NCBI GenBank assembly: GCA_011523425.1
Contig: WTGU01000077.1
Span: forward strand, 1 to 64,000
Length of the DNA stretch: 64,000 bases
Source of the DNA: Alphaproteobacteria bacterium
GTDB lineage: Bacteria; Pseudomonadota; Alphaproteobacteria; UBA828
Direction: 5' to 3'
Both the position numbers and the translations under genes were made by a program. Positions 45,425 through 56,633 of the stretch are shown here, piece after piece. The notes under the pieces were generated by a model, which did not search any database, was not told the origin of the DNA, and saw only the letters and a list, made by a program, of their open reading frames with translations. Numbering within the stretch: position 1 is the first letter of the stretch; each line of letters starts with the position of its first letter.

Positions 45425-46855
45425 CTACTCGATGCGTCCTACGTCGCGCAGGAGCTCATCCTGGAAGACGGCGATGCTGTCGAGCGCCTCCTTGGCGGAG
45501 ATCTGCCCGGTAATCGCCTTGTCGAACTCCTCCTGCTGCTGCACCAGCAGCTCGAAGAACTCGGGGATGTGCCAGACGTCCCTCTGCCAGTCGAGGCTCG
45601 GGCCGAAGGCGTGGTTCCACGGCCGGTACTCCATGTACTCGGGCGTCGAATAAACGCTCTTCAGGCCGCTCTGGCCGCCGCGCGAGGCGAACTCGTGCTG
45701 CACCGGAGTCGACAGCCACCACTTGCAGAAGTCCAGCGCCTCCTGGACGACCGTGTCGCTGTTCCAGGTGGTCAGCACGAAGGGCTGCCCGCCGATGTTG
45801 GACCAGCGCACGATCTCGTCACCCACCAGCAGGCCCGGCATCTTCGCGAAGTTGACCTTGTCATGGACCTTCGAGAATTCCGGCGAGATCGCCGATTCGC
45901 CGAAGCCGATCCACTGGATGATCCAGGCGACCTTGCCCTCGCGGAACAGCTCGTCGACCTTGAAGATGTCCATGGTGCCGGTCTGGACCACCGGCGGCAT
46001 GTGCTCGGTCAGCGAGAGATAGTGCTCGAACGCCTCGACGGCGACGTCGGAGTTCACGACGCCAAGCGCCTGGCCCTCGGGCTCCATGGTCTCGTCCCAG
46101 ATGCTGCCGCCGTGCTGCCAGATGAAGCCGTTGATCTGCATGCTGGAGAAGTCGTAGCCCTTGCCGGCCTGGTAGGCGATTCCGTAGAAGTCGTCGTTCA
46201 GGGTCTCGCCGCCCAGCGAGTCGCCGGAACTGCGGCGGAAGAACTCGCCGAAGTCGGCCACCTGGCCCCAATGGACTTCGTTCTGCGCCTCGGGCGAGCA
46301 CGGCAGGTCGTAGCCGTACTTCTCCTTGAACGCCGCCATCTCGCCTTCGTGGCAGAACAGATCCTCGCGGTAGTAGACCACCAGCACGTCCGGCATCTGC
46401 GGGAAGCCGTAGTAGTTCTCCGTGCGATGCGGATAGGTGGAATAGGACGCGACGAGGTTGGGATGCAGGTCCTCGAAGACCGCCTGCAGGCCCGGGTCGG
46501 CATCGATGAAGTCGTTGATCTTCATGTAGTAGCCGCCCTCGATGTTGGCGCCCAGCCACTGGCTGTCGCTGACCGCCATCTGGTACTTCTCCTCGCCCGA
46601 GGTCAGCGAGGCCGCGAGCCGCGTGTAGTAGTCCGGCCACGGGATGAAGTCGATCACGAGCTTCACGTTGTTGCCGCTCGGCGCCTTGTAGCTCGCGTTC
46701 GCCATGTCCTGCATGATGCGCGTCGGCGGCCAGTCGGGCGCTGCCATGTTGATGGTGATGTCCTCGGCCTGGGCGGGGCCGCCCCACATGGCCGAGCCGA
46801 CCAGCGCCATCGCACCGGCAAGCAGGGCCGCCTTGCCCTTCGTCATGAGTCTCAT
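45425..46855 (-). CDS. ABC importer substrate-binding protein
   Basis: This 476-residue periplasmic binding protein of the family 1 (MalE-like) type has a signal peptide (about 1-30, ending PAQA-EDI). ITINMAAPDWPPTRIMQD opens the mature part, and a TSGEEKYQMAVSDSQWLG segment lines the pocket. Many aromatic residues (Trp, Tyr) suggest a sugar, polyol or similar ligand. The C-terminal helical extension is typical for cluster B. It lies second in the five-gene transport operon, after ATPase 1. The family includes glycerol and sugar-alcohol binders; the ligand cannot be assigned. Confidence 0.88.
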   Translation of the reverse strand: MRLMTKGKAALLAGAMALVGSAMWGGPAQAEDITINMAAPDWPPTRIMQDMANASYKAPSGNNVKLVIDFIPWPDYYTRLAASLTSGEEKYQMAVSDSQWLGANIEGGYYMKINDFIDADPGLQAVFEDLHPNLVASYSTYPHRTENYYGFPQMPDVLVVYYREDLFCHEGEMAAFKEKYGYDLPCSPEAQNEVHWGQVADFGEFFRRSSGDSLGGETLNDDFYGIAYQAGKGYDFSSMQINGFIWQHGGSIWDETMEPEGQALGVVNSDVAVEAFEHYLSLTEHMPPVVQTGTMDIFKVDELFREGKVAWIIQWIGFGESAISPEFSKVHDKVNFAKMPGLLVGDEIVRWSNIGGQPFVLTTWNSDTVVQEALDFCKWWLSTPVQHEFASRGGQSGLKSVYSTPEYMEYRPWNHAFGPSLDWQRDVWHIPEFFELLVQQQEEFDKAITGQISAKEALDSIAVFQDELLRDVGRIE

Positions 46856-46944
46856 GCTCGTCTCCCTTTTCGGTCTCCTCGCGAACCGCGGCGTTGCCTG
46901 CCGTCGATCAATCCGGCCGGCTGCTCCGGCGGGCGCGCCGCATC

Positions 46945-48039
46945 CTACGCCACCATGGTGCCGGAGTCGCTCAAGAATAGTCGTGTGTCGGCGCCGGCGA
47001 GCGAGATGTGCACGCTGTCGCCGGCCGTGTAGCGGGCGCCGGTCGCCTCCGCCACTACCATGCGGAGCGGCACGCCGGCCGCCTTCAGGTCGAGAATCGT
47101 GATGTCGCCCTGTGGCTCTGTGATCTCGATCGTCGCGGGCACGCCCCCTGCGCCGTCGTCGACGAGCGCGAGGTCGTGCGGCCTGATGCCGACCAGCAGC
47201 TCGGTCCCGCTTTCGAGCGCCTGCAGTCCCTCGCGCCAGCGGTCGCCGTCAAGCTCCATGAACGGCAGCTCGATGGCGGGCGCGCCGGCGGAAGACGGCT
47301 TCAGCGTGCCTCTGACCAGATTGATGGGCGGATCGCCGATCAGCGACGCGACGTGCCGGTCCACCGGCCGGGCATAGAGCCGGTCCGGCGTGTCGACCTG
47401 GGTGATGCGCCCGTGCTGGATTACCGCGACGCGCTCGCCGATGCTGAGCGCCTCGAGCTGGTCGGGCGTCGCGTAGAGCGTGGTCGTGCCGATCTCGCGA
47501 TGGAGGCGCTTGAACTCCGCCCGCATGTCGTGGCGGAGCTTCGCGTCGAGGTTCGTCAGCGGTTCGTCGAAGAGGAAGAGCCGCGGGCGGCGGATGATGG
47601 CGCGCCCGATGGCGAGCCGCTGCTGCTCGCCGCCGCTGAGCGAGGCCGGGCGGCGGTCCAGCGTATGGGTGATGCGCAGGAGCTCGGCGGTCTCGCGCAC
47701 GCGGCTGTCGATTTCGGCGCGGCGCAGCTTCATCTCGCGCAGCGGGTAGGCGAGGTTCTGAAAGGTGGTGAGGTGGGGGTAGAGCGCGAAGCTCTGGAAG
47801 ACCATCGCCATGTCGCGGCGCTTGACCGGGACGCCCGAGAGATCGTGCCCGTCCACCGTGAGCGTGCCGCCGTCCGGCTTCTCGAGGCCGGCGATGACGC
47901 GGAGCGTCGTCGTCTTTCCGGCCGCGCTCGGCCCGAACAGCACGAAGAATTCGCCGTCCTCCACCTCGAGGTCGATGCCGCGAAGCGCGTGCACCGACCC
48001 GTAGCTCTTCGTCAATCCGGAGAGGCGAAGCTGCGCCAT
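46945..48039 (-). CDS. ABC importer ATPase 1, switch histidine missing
   Basis: This 364-residue CUT1-type ATPase has Walker A GPSAAGKTTTLR (about 34-45), normal signature LSGGEQQR, Walker B LFLFDEPLTNLD and a C-terminal TOBE domain. In the H-loop the codon for the usual His is CCC, giving YATPDQLEALS: Pro replaces the switch His that senses the gamma phosphate. Together with ATPase 2 (LAEGE signature) this predicts one consensus and one degenerate ATP site. It starts the operon leftward and is preceded by about 280 bases shared with infA, which diverges. Its own promoter must lie there. Confidence 0.9.
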   Translation of the reverse strand: MAQLRLSGLTKSYGSVHALRGIDLEVEDGEFFVLFGPSAAGKTTTLRVIAGLEKPDGGTLTVDGHDLSGVPVKRRDMAMVFQSFALYPHLTTFQNLAYPLREMKLRRAEIDSRVRETAELLRITHTLDRRPASLSGGEQQRLAIGRAIIRRPRLFLFDEPLTNLDAKLRHDMRAEFKRLHREIGTTTLYATPDQLEALSIGERVAVIQHGRITQVDTPDRLYARPVDRHVASLIGDPPINLVRGTLKPSSAGAPAIELPFMELDGDRWREGLQALESGTELLVGIRPHDLALVDDGAGGVPATIEITEPQGDITILDLKAAGVPLRMVVAEATGARYTAGDSVHISLAGADTRLFLSDSGTMVA

Positions 48040-48317
48040 TCAACTCGTCCGTTGCGGCCGTCGGGCGGCTGGTCCCGAACGCGATCTCGTCCGGCCGGGC
48101 CGCCCTTCTCCCGTCGCCAACATAGCATCCCGGCCGCGCCCGCCAAACGCCGGCGCACGGGCCGGCCTGCCGATCGCGCCCCTATGCCGCGCCCGATACG
48201 CACTTCACAATCGGGCCGCGCTGTGCGAAAACCCGGCCCCGGCGGCCGCTTGCGCTCTTCGCGCATCCGGTAATTCCCTTTGTCGCCTTCTGGAGAAACG
48301 ACGCAGCACCTTCGCCC

Positions 48318-48536
48318 ATGGCCAAAGAAGACCTGCTCGAGTTTTCCGGCACGGTTCGCGAAAAGCTGCCGGACACGATGTTCCGCGTGGCGCTCGACAA
48401 CGGCCACGAGATCATCGCGCGCCCGGCGGGCAAGATGCGGAAGTTCCGCATCCGCGTGCTGGTGGGCGATCGGGTCGATGTCGAGATGACTCCCTACGAC
48501 CTTTCGAAGGGTCGGATCATCTTCCGTCACAAGTAG
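48318..48536 (+). CDS. infA: Translation initiation factor IF-1
   Basis: This 72-residue OB-fold protein binds the ribosomal A site with IF-2 and IF-3. The full family pattern is present: [19 protein letters not shown], then [47 protein letters not shown] and a final HK. The length is exactly as expected. It diverges from ATPase 1 across 278 bases, in which no second gene is seen. A haloacid dehalogenase gene follows in the same direction after 101 bases. Confidence 0.98.
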   Translation: MAKEDLLEFSGTVREKLPDTMFRVALDNGHEIIARPAGKMRKFRIRVLVGDRVDVEMTPYDLSKGRIIFRHK

Positions 48537-48637
48537 GCCGCAAGCGGAGGGCACGGGCGCGGGCGAGGACGGCGCTGCCGGGCCCGCCGCCGTCTCGCTG
48601 TTGCGGCGAGACCGAACCGCCTTGGGGGAGAGCACGG

Positions 48638-49327
48638 ATGGCCCATCCGCGATTCGGCGATATCGGAGCGTGCGTGTTCGACGCCTACGGCACGCTGTTC
48701 GACTACAACTCGGCCGCCGCTCGCCATGCCGCTACGCTCGGCGACAAGGCCCCGGCGCTGGCCGAGCTCTGGCGGCTCAAGCAGCTTCAGTACACCTGGC
48801 TCAGGAGCCTGATGGGCCGCTATGCGGGGTTCTGGCAGGTCACCGGAGAGGCGCTCGACTACTCGATGGCGGCGCTCGACGTCGAGGACCCGGCGCTTCG
48901 TGACGGCCTGATGGATGCCTACCGCACCCTGGATGCGTATCCGGAAGTGCCGGAGATGCTGGCGACTCTTCGGGCGCACGGGCTCAAGTGCGCGATCCTC
49001 TCGAACGGCGAGCCCGGGATGCTCGAGTCCGCGGTCGAGGCGGCGGGGATCGCCGGCAGCCTCGATGCCGTTCTCTCGGTCGACGAGGTCGGCATCTTCA
49101 AGCCGCACCCGTCGGTCTACCAGCTGGCGGTCGATCGGCTCGGCGCGCCGGCGGCGCGGGTGAGCTTCCAGTCGTCGAACGCCTGGGACGCGAACGGCGC
49201 CGCCGCCTTCGGCTTCCGCGTCGCCTGGTGCAACCGCTTCGGCCAGGGGCCGGAGCGCGTGCCCGAGGCGCCCGACGCCGAGATCACCACGCTCGCCGAG
49301 CTTCCGGCGCTGCTGGGCATCGGCTGA
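48638..49327 (+). CDS. Haloacid dehalogenase, type II
   Basis: This 229-residue HAD hydrolase opens ACVFDAYGTLFDYNSA, with the nucleophile Asp15 and Thr19. LWRLKQLQYTWLRSLMGRY carries the Arg that in L-2-haloacid dehalogenases binds halide. The remaining motifs are ILSNGEP, IFKPHPSVYQLA (Lys and Tyr) and FQSSNAWDANGAAAFG with the final Ser, Asn and Asp. All catalytic residues of the type II enzymes are present. Substrates would be 2-chloro or other short 2-haloacids, possibly fluoroacetate. The ATG at 48638 follows GGGGGAGAGC. The YqgE-like gene follows by 9 bases. Confidence 0.9.
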   Translation: MAHPRFGDIGACVFDAYGTLFDYNSAAARHAATLGDKAPALAELWRLKQLQYTWLRSLMGRYAGFWQVTGEALDYSMAALDVEDPALRDGLMDAYRTLDAYPEVPEMLATLRAHGLKCAILSNGEPGMLESAVEAAGIAGSLDAVLSVDEVGIFKPHPSVYQLAVDRLGAPAARVSFQSSNAWDANGAAAFGFRVAWCNRFGQGPERVPEAPDAEITTLAELPALLGIG

Positions 49328-49336
49328 GGCGGCCCT

Positions 49337-49960
49337 GTGCGCGCGCTGCGGGCGCTCGGCCTGATCGCGGCACTCGCCGTCGGCGGCGCTCTGGCGGGCG
49401 CCGCGCCGGGCGCCGCCCAGGCAGCCTCGCTCGGCGGCATGGTGCTGGTCGCGAACGAGGGCATGCCCGACCCGCGCTTCCAGGAGACGGTGATCTACAT
49501 GATCGATCACGACGAGGGCGGCGCCTTCGGCCTCGTCGTCAACAAGCCCATCAGCACCGGCCCCATCGCCGCGCTCCTGGACCGGCTGCAGATCGATCCG
49601 GGCGAGGAGGGCGGCGACGAGGTGCAGGGCTCCATCACCGTGCACTACGGCGGCCCCGTCGAGCCCGAGCGCGGGCTCATCCTCCACTCGGACGACTATG
49701 CGATCGAGGGGACCCAGCCCGTCTCGGCCGGGATCGCGCTGACCGGCCGCACCGACGTGCTGCGCGACATCGCCCACGGCCGGGGTCCGGGCCGCAGCCT
49801 GCTCCTCTTCGGCTATTGCGGCTGGGGGCCGGCGCAGCTTGAGGGCGAGATCGCGCGCGGCGACTGGACCATCGTCGATGCCGACCCCGACCTCGTGCTG
49901 GGCACCGACCATGAGGACAAGTGGCGCCGCCTGCAGCGCGGCGACGGCATCTTCATCTGA
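49337..49960 (+). CDS. YqgE/AlgH family protein with signal peptide
   Basis: This 207-residue protein carries the YqgE/AlgH domain from MVLVANEGMPDPRFQETVIYMIDHDEGGAFGLVVNKP onwards, through VHYGGPVEPERGLILH and FGYCGWGPAQLEGEI. Before it lies a hydrophobic N-terminus of about 30 residues (LGLIAALAVGGALAGAAPGAAQA) that looks like a signal peptide. Ordinary YqgE starts near the domain and is cytoplasmic. The start is GTG at 49337, and an internal ATG near 49439 would remove the leader. The biochemical role of the family is unknown. It shares a transcript with the dehalogenase gene. Confidence 0.85.
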   Translation: MRALRALGLIAALAVGGALAGAAPGAAQAASLGGMVLVANEGMPDPRFQETVIYMIDHDEGGAFGLVVNKPISTGPIAALLDRLQIDPGEEGGDEVQGSITVHYGGPVEPERGLILHSDDYAIEGTQPVSAGIALTGRTDVLRDIAHGRGPGRSLLLFGYCGWGPAQLEGEIARGDWTIVDADPDLVLGTDHEDKWRRLQRGDGIFI

Positions 49961-50105
49961 GGCGGTGCGGTCCGCGGCCTCCGGGCACGCGTTCGCCAAG
50001 GCGGCCCGGCCACGGAAAGGGGTGGCGAGAGAGGAAGATTCTTCTTTCGTGACAGTCAGCTACGCCGAATTGGGTTCGTCTTGCAAAAACGCTATTCGAC
50101 GGCCG

Positions 50106-50573
50106 TCAGCGCGCGCACAGCGCGAACCGCCCCCCGCCCGTGGTCGGCACCACCTGGCAGGAAAATCCATCGCTCCGGCACTCGTTCAACGCGTCCACCT
50201 CCGCTGCCGATAGCGAGTTTCCTGTGCCTCCTACGAACAAGCATTGCCCCGCCGAATTCGTACCGTATGCGAGCGCTCCGCAGTCTACTGCGCCCGCATA
50301 CGCCGAACCGAAAGTCAGGGTCGTCGAGCAGCCTCGGCCTCCGGCACGCCTGCACTCGTTTATTGCGGCCGATGTGGCGGACGCCTCGCTCGAATGATTG
50401 GCGACTATGTTGGCGTAACGATCCCCGCACGTAGTACCAGTAGTACCTCCGTGGCTGGTCGCGATCGCGCCGTACTGCCCCGTTTCGAACAGGTCCAGGA
50501 TACCGTTTCCGCCGCACCCCGCGACGAGGGCCACGAGTGCGCCGGCAAGGGCGAGCTTCAGTGCGCGTTTCAT
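50106..50573 (-). CDS. DUF4189 cysteine-rich lipoprotein
   Basis: This 155-residue protein has a lipobox (ALVAGC, Cys20). A DUF4189-type domain follows with YGAIATSHGG, the repeated SSEASATSAAINECRR and LSAAEVDALNECRSDG helices, and strands ending CGALAYG and RFALCAR. Eight further cysteines after the lipid-bearing one allow four disulfides, so it acts outside the cytoplasm. The domain occurs in exported proteins, often in repeats, but its function is unknown. The start at 50573 lies 5 bases after the stop of the beta-barrel gene, so the two are made from one transcript. Confidence 0.75.
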   Translation of the reverse strand: MKRALKLALAGALVALVAGCGGNGILDLFETGQYGAIATSHGGTTGTTCGDRYANIVANHSSEASATSAAINECRRAGGRGCSTTLTFGSAYAGAVDCGALAYGTNSAGQCLFVGGTGNSLSAAEVDALNECRSDGFSCQVVPTTGGGRFALCAR

Positions 50574-50578
50574 CGTCT

Positions 50579-51742
50579 TCACTCGCTGTTTTCCGTTGAA
50601 CGGTAAACGAACGATTTGGCGATCGGCTGCGCGGAAGAGGCCTCCCCGTCCGCTTCGTCGTCCTCGGCTCCGGGGGTCTTGCGCTCGATGACCTCGATCT
50701 GTCCGACATGGTCGACGGACTGCCAGATGGTGCCGGCATCGGCCTCGCGGGACGCCGGGTCGCGGCGGCCGAGGCCCTCCCAGCGCAGGTCCGAGCGGTC
50801 GAGGACGCCCAGCGGGATCGAGACAGATGCGTGCAGCGCAACCGAATCGTCGCCCGCCCCCACGTCGTCCCAGCCGCCCTGCACCTCGAACCACGGATGC
50901 GGCTGCCAGCCGAGGCCGAGACGCGCCCGCTCCGCCCATGCGCCGGAGCCGTCCTGGCTCTCCCAGCGGCCGGCAGCGGCGCGCAGGTGGACGGTCGTGG
51001 TCAGGTCCGCGCTGTAGGCAAGCTCCGCCCCCGCGATCGCCCGCTCCTCGTAGCCATAGTGCCCGGGCCGCCAGTCGGTCGTCGGCATGTAGTAGGTGAG
51101 CGAGCCCTGGCCCCAGCGATCCAGGTACTCAAGCCCGGTCACCAGCCGCGCATGCCCCCGCTCGACGTTCTCCTGCACGAACATCGAGGCGCCGATGACC
51201 CCGTCGCCCGGCTCCTCGAAGAGCGCATGGCGGTGCACCGCGCCGAGGCGGATGTCGCTGCGCTGGAAGCCGCGCGCATCGCGCCACCGCGTCACCCCGT
51301 TCTGGACGAAGAAGGAGCGCGTCACCGCATCGCCCTCGACCGAGGAGAGCGCACTCAGGGGCAGGATCACGTCCAGGTCCGCGCTCAGCGTGCCGGTCGA
51401 CGCGGTGAGGCCGAGCCGGCGGTCGATATGGAAGTGCTCGCCGAACTGCGCCTTGCCGTGGCGCTCGACGAGCTGCAGCGCGCTGTCGGCGAGCCTGGAG
51501 AACACCTGCTCGATGGCGCAGTCGGTGGCCGGGGTGACGTCGTCCTGCACGTACTGGAGGGTGCCGACGCAGTTCTCGACCCCGAACATGCCGATACCCC
51601 AGTCCCTGGGCACGGCGGCGTGCTCGTCGGCCTGGGCCGGCAGCGACCCGAGCGCGAGCGCCAGCGCCAGTGCGACAGCCAGGATGGGCAGGGGGCGGGG
51701 GAGCCGGTCTCGCAAGCGGCGGTTAGGGATCCGATCGCGCAT
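50579..51742 (-). CDS. Inverse-autotransporter-like beta-barrel without passenger
   Basis: This 387-residue outer-membrane protein has a signal peptide (about 1-38, ending PAQA-DEH). Its barrel resembles the N-terminal domain of intimin and invasin proteins: SFFVQNGVTRWRD, SDIRLGAVHRHALFE, IGASMFVQENVERGHARLVTGLEYLDRWGQG and SLTYYMPTTDWRPG. The remaining strands alternate Ala/Gly with aromatic residues and end in a short charged tail. Real inverse autotransporters continue into large Ig-like passengers, which are missing here. A DUF4189 lipoprotein gene follows 5 bases downstream. A role as a plain porin-like barrel is possible. Confidence 0.65.
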   Translation of the reverse strand: MRDRIPNRRLRDRLPRPLPILAVALALALALGSLPAQADEHAAVPRDWGIGMFGVENCVGTLQYVQDDVTPATDCAIEQVFSRLADSALQLVERHGKAQFGEHFHIDRRLGLTASTGTLSADLDVILPLSALSSVEGDAVTRSFFVQNGVTRWRDARGFQRSDIRLGAVHRHALFEEPGDGVIGASMFVQENVERGHARLVTGLEYLDRWGQGSLTYYMPTTDWRPGHYGYEERAIAGAELAYSADLTTTVHLRAAAGRWESQDGSGAWAERARLGLGWQPHPWFEVQGGWDDVGAGDDSVALHASVSIPLGVLDRSDLRWEGLGRRDPASREADAGTIWQSVDHVGQIEVIERKTPGAEDDEADGEASSAQPIAKSFVYRSTENSE

Positions 51743-51934
51743 TGCACATCACCCGTGATCAACGGTATGCACTTTCGGCGAGCAGATCAATAAGCTTGTC
51801 GAATACCGCTCCTGCCTTACCCCCCTGATTTGGCTGAATTATCCGACTCTTCGATCGGCGGTATCTTGAGAATCGACGCGCAGATCGTCGAATTCGGCGT
51901 GGATTACGGCGCGGAGCGCGCCGCGTGATCGGGC

Positions 51935-54799
<2,865 letters not shown>

Positions 54800-54854
54800 G
54801 GCGAGATCCCGACAGCCACCGTCTGCCGCCGCCTGCTGCGACGCCAATGACCGA

Positions 54855-54883
54855 GAGATAGGGATGTGCCCCAGCCCTGTCAA
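54855..54883 (-). promoter_or_regulatory. Sigma-70-type promoter for secA
   Basis: Read on the minus strand, TTGACA (54883-54878) is a perfect -35 box. After a 17-base spacer, TATCTC (54860-54855) serves as the -10 box. The secA start codon lies 56 bases further on. This is the best-formed promoter seen in the window. Confidence 0.7.
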
Positions 54884-54955
54884 CGCGGCTTGCGGCCTTC
54901 TTCCCGGTCCGGGTGAGCGGTTATGGTGGGCGCCGTCTGCCATCAGGAGAGGTCG

Positions 54956-56188
54956 ATGACCGCCCTATCGCCGCTTGCGCCCGCTCGCTTTCCCGACCTG
55001 CCGCCGGTCCCCGGCGTACGCCTCGCCGCCGCCGAGGCGCAGCTCCGCTACCGGGGGCGCCCCGACCTGCTGCTGGCGTCGCTCACCCCGGAGACGGCCG
55101 CGGCGGGCGTGCTCACCCGATCCCGCACCGCAGCGCCCCCGGTCGCGTGGTGCCGGGCGTTGCTGGGCGAGGGACGCGGCGCCCGGGCGCTGGTGGTCAA
55201 TGCCGGCAACGCCAATGCCGCGACCGGGGAGCCGGGCCACGCCGCCGTGCGCCGGACGGCGGAGGCGGCCGCCGCGCTCGCCGGCTGCGAGGCGCGGGAG
55301 GTCTACGTCTGCTCGACCGGGGTGATCGGCGAGCAGCTCCCGGCCGAGAAGCTCGCCGCGGCGCTGCCGGCGCTCCACGCCCGCCTCGCGGACGGCGTCT
55401 GGGCGGAGGCAGCGGCCGCGATCATGACCACCGACACCTTCCCCAAGGGCGCGAGCGCCCGAGCCGAGATCGACGGCGTGCCGGTCACCATCGCCGGCAT
55501 CGCCAAGGGCTCCGGCATGATCGCGCCCGACATGGCCACCATGCTGGCCTTCGTCTTCACTGACGCGAACCTGCCGGCGGCCGCGCTCGGGCCCGCGCTC
55601 CGGCGCGGCGTCGGCCGCTCCTTCAACGCCATCACGGTGGACGGCGACACCTCCACCAACGACAGCTGCCTCCTCTTCGCTACCGGCGCTGCCCGCCACC
55701 GGCGCATCGCGCGGGCGAGCGATGCGCGCTTGCGCGGGTTCCGCGAGGCGCTGGAGGCGGTGCTGACCGATCTCGCGCTGCAGATCGCGCGGGACGGGGA
55801 AGGTGCCCAAAAGCTCGTCTCGATCGCCGTGCGTGGTGCGGAGACGGAAGCGGCGGCGCGCCGCCTCGGGCTCACCATCGCCAACTCGCCGCTGGTCAAG
55901 ACGGCGATCGCCGGCGAGGACCCCAATTGGGGCCGCATCGTCGCGGCGGTTGGCAGGGCCGGGGTCTCCTTCGACCAGGGGAAGCTCGCGATCTGGATCG
56001 GCGGCGCGCGCGCGGCGCTGAGCGGCGCGGCCGACCCCGCCTTCGACGAGCCGGCGGCGGCGCGTCACATGAAGGGGCAGGAGGTGGAGATCGCCGTCGA
56101 GATCGGCTCAGGGCCCGGCAGCGCCACGGTCTGGACCTGCGACCTCACCCACGCCTATATCGACATCAATGCCGATTACCGCTCCTGA
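54956..56188 (+). CDS. argJ: Bifunctional glutamate N-acetyltransferase/ornithine acetyltransferase
   Basis: This 410-residue enzyme moves the acetyl group from N-acetylornithine to glutamate, recycling acetyl in arginine synthesis. The self-cleavage site is in [16 protein letters not shown], where the chain breaks before Thr195, the nucleophile. Other marks are [23 protein letters not shown] and the end of family motif [18 protein letters not shown]. The ATG at 54956 follows AGGAGAGGTCG. The mutT gene overlaps its end by 20 bases. Having both argJ and an argE-like gene in one window means one may be redundant or may serve another substrate. Confidence 0.95.
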   Translation: MTALSPLAPARFPDLPPVPGVRLAAAEAQLRYRGRPDLLLASLTPETAAAGVLTRSRTAAPPVAWCRALLGEGRGARALVVNAGNANAATGEPGHAAVRRTAEAAAALAGCEAREVYVCSTGVIGEQLPAEKLAAALPALHARLADGVWAEAAAAIMTTDTFPKGASARAEIDGVPVTIAGIAKGSGMIAPDMATMLAFVFTDANLPAAALGPALRRGVGRSFNAITVDGDTSTNDSCLLFATGAARHRRIARASDARLRGFREALEAVLTDLALQIARDGEGAQKLVSIAVRGAETEAAARRLGLTIANSPLVKTAIAGEDPNWGRIVAAVGRAGVSFDQGKLAIWIGGARAALSGAADPAFDEPAAARHMKGQEVEIAVEIGSGPGSATVWTCDLTHAYIDINADYRS

Positions 56189-56630
56189 GGGGCATCCGGA
56201 GGGGGCGTCCGCCGGCGACCCCGAGGGGAAGACGCCGCTCGTCCTCGTGGCCGCGGCGGCGCTGGTCGATGCGGACGGCCGGGTGCTGCTGGCGCGCCGG
56301 CCCGCGGGCAAGACCATGGCCGGGCTCTGGGAGTTCCCCGGCGGCAAGGTCGCGGTGGACGAGACGCCGGAGCGCGCGCTCATCCGCGAGCTCCGCGAGG
56401 AGCTCGGCATCGACGTCGAGCAGAGCTGCCTCGCGCCCTTGGCCTTCGCCTCTCACGGCTACGACGACTTCCACCTCCTCATGCCGCTTTACGTCTGCCG
56501 GATCTGGCACGGCACAGTCACGCCGAGGGAGGGGCAGGAGCTTCGCTGGGTGCGCCCGGCTCGGCTCGGCGACTATCCCATGCCGCCGGCGGATGCGCCG
56601 CTGATCCCGGTGCTGCGGGACCTGCTCTAA
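56169..56630 (+). CDS. mutT: NUDIX hydrolase, MutT-like
   Basis: This 153-residue protein resembles 8-oxo-dGTP pyrophosphatase. The NUDIX box GKVAVDETPERALIRELREELGI spans about residues 59-81 and keeps the REx2EE core for metal binding. LLARRPAGKTMAGLWEFPGG just before it is the substrate region typical of MutT rather than other NUDIX enzymes. The ATG at 56169 lies inside the end of argJ (20-base overlap) and is followed by the MLE-type gene after 3 bases, so all three are one operon. It removes oxidised dGTP and thereby prevents A-to-C errors. Confidence 0.92.
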   Translation: MPITAPEGHPEGASAGDPEGKTPLVLVAAAALVDADGRVLLARRPAGKTMAGLWEFPGGKVAVDETPERALIRELREELGIDVEQSCLAPLAFASHGYDDFHLLMPLYVCRIWHGTVTPREGQELRWVRPARLGDYPMPPADAPLIPVLRDLL

Positions 56631-56633
56631 TCC

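Noticed and set aside
48250-48276. Promoter for infA with TTGCGC and TAATTC
   Set aside because: The spacer is only 15 bases and the -35 match is poor, so it was not listed as a feature.
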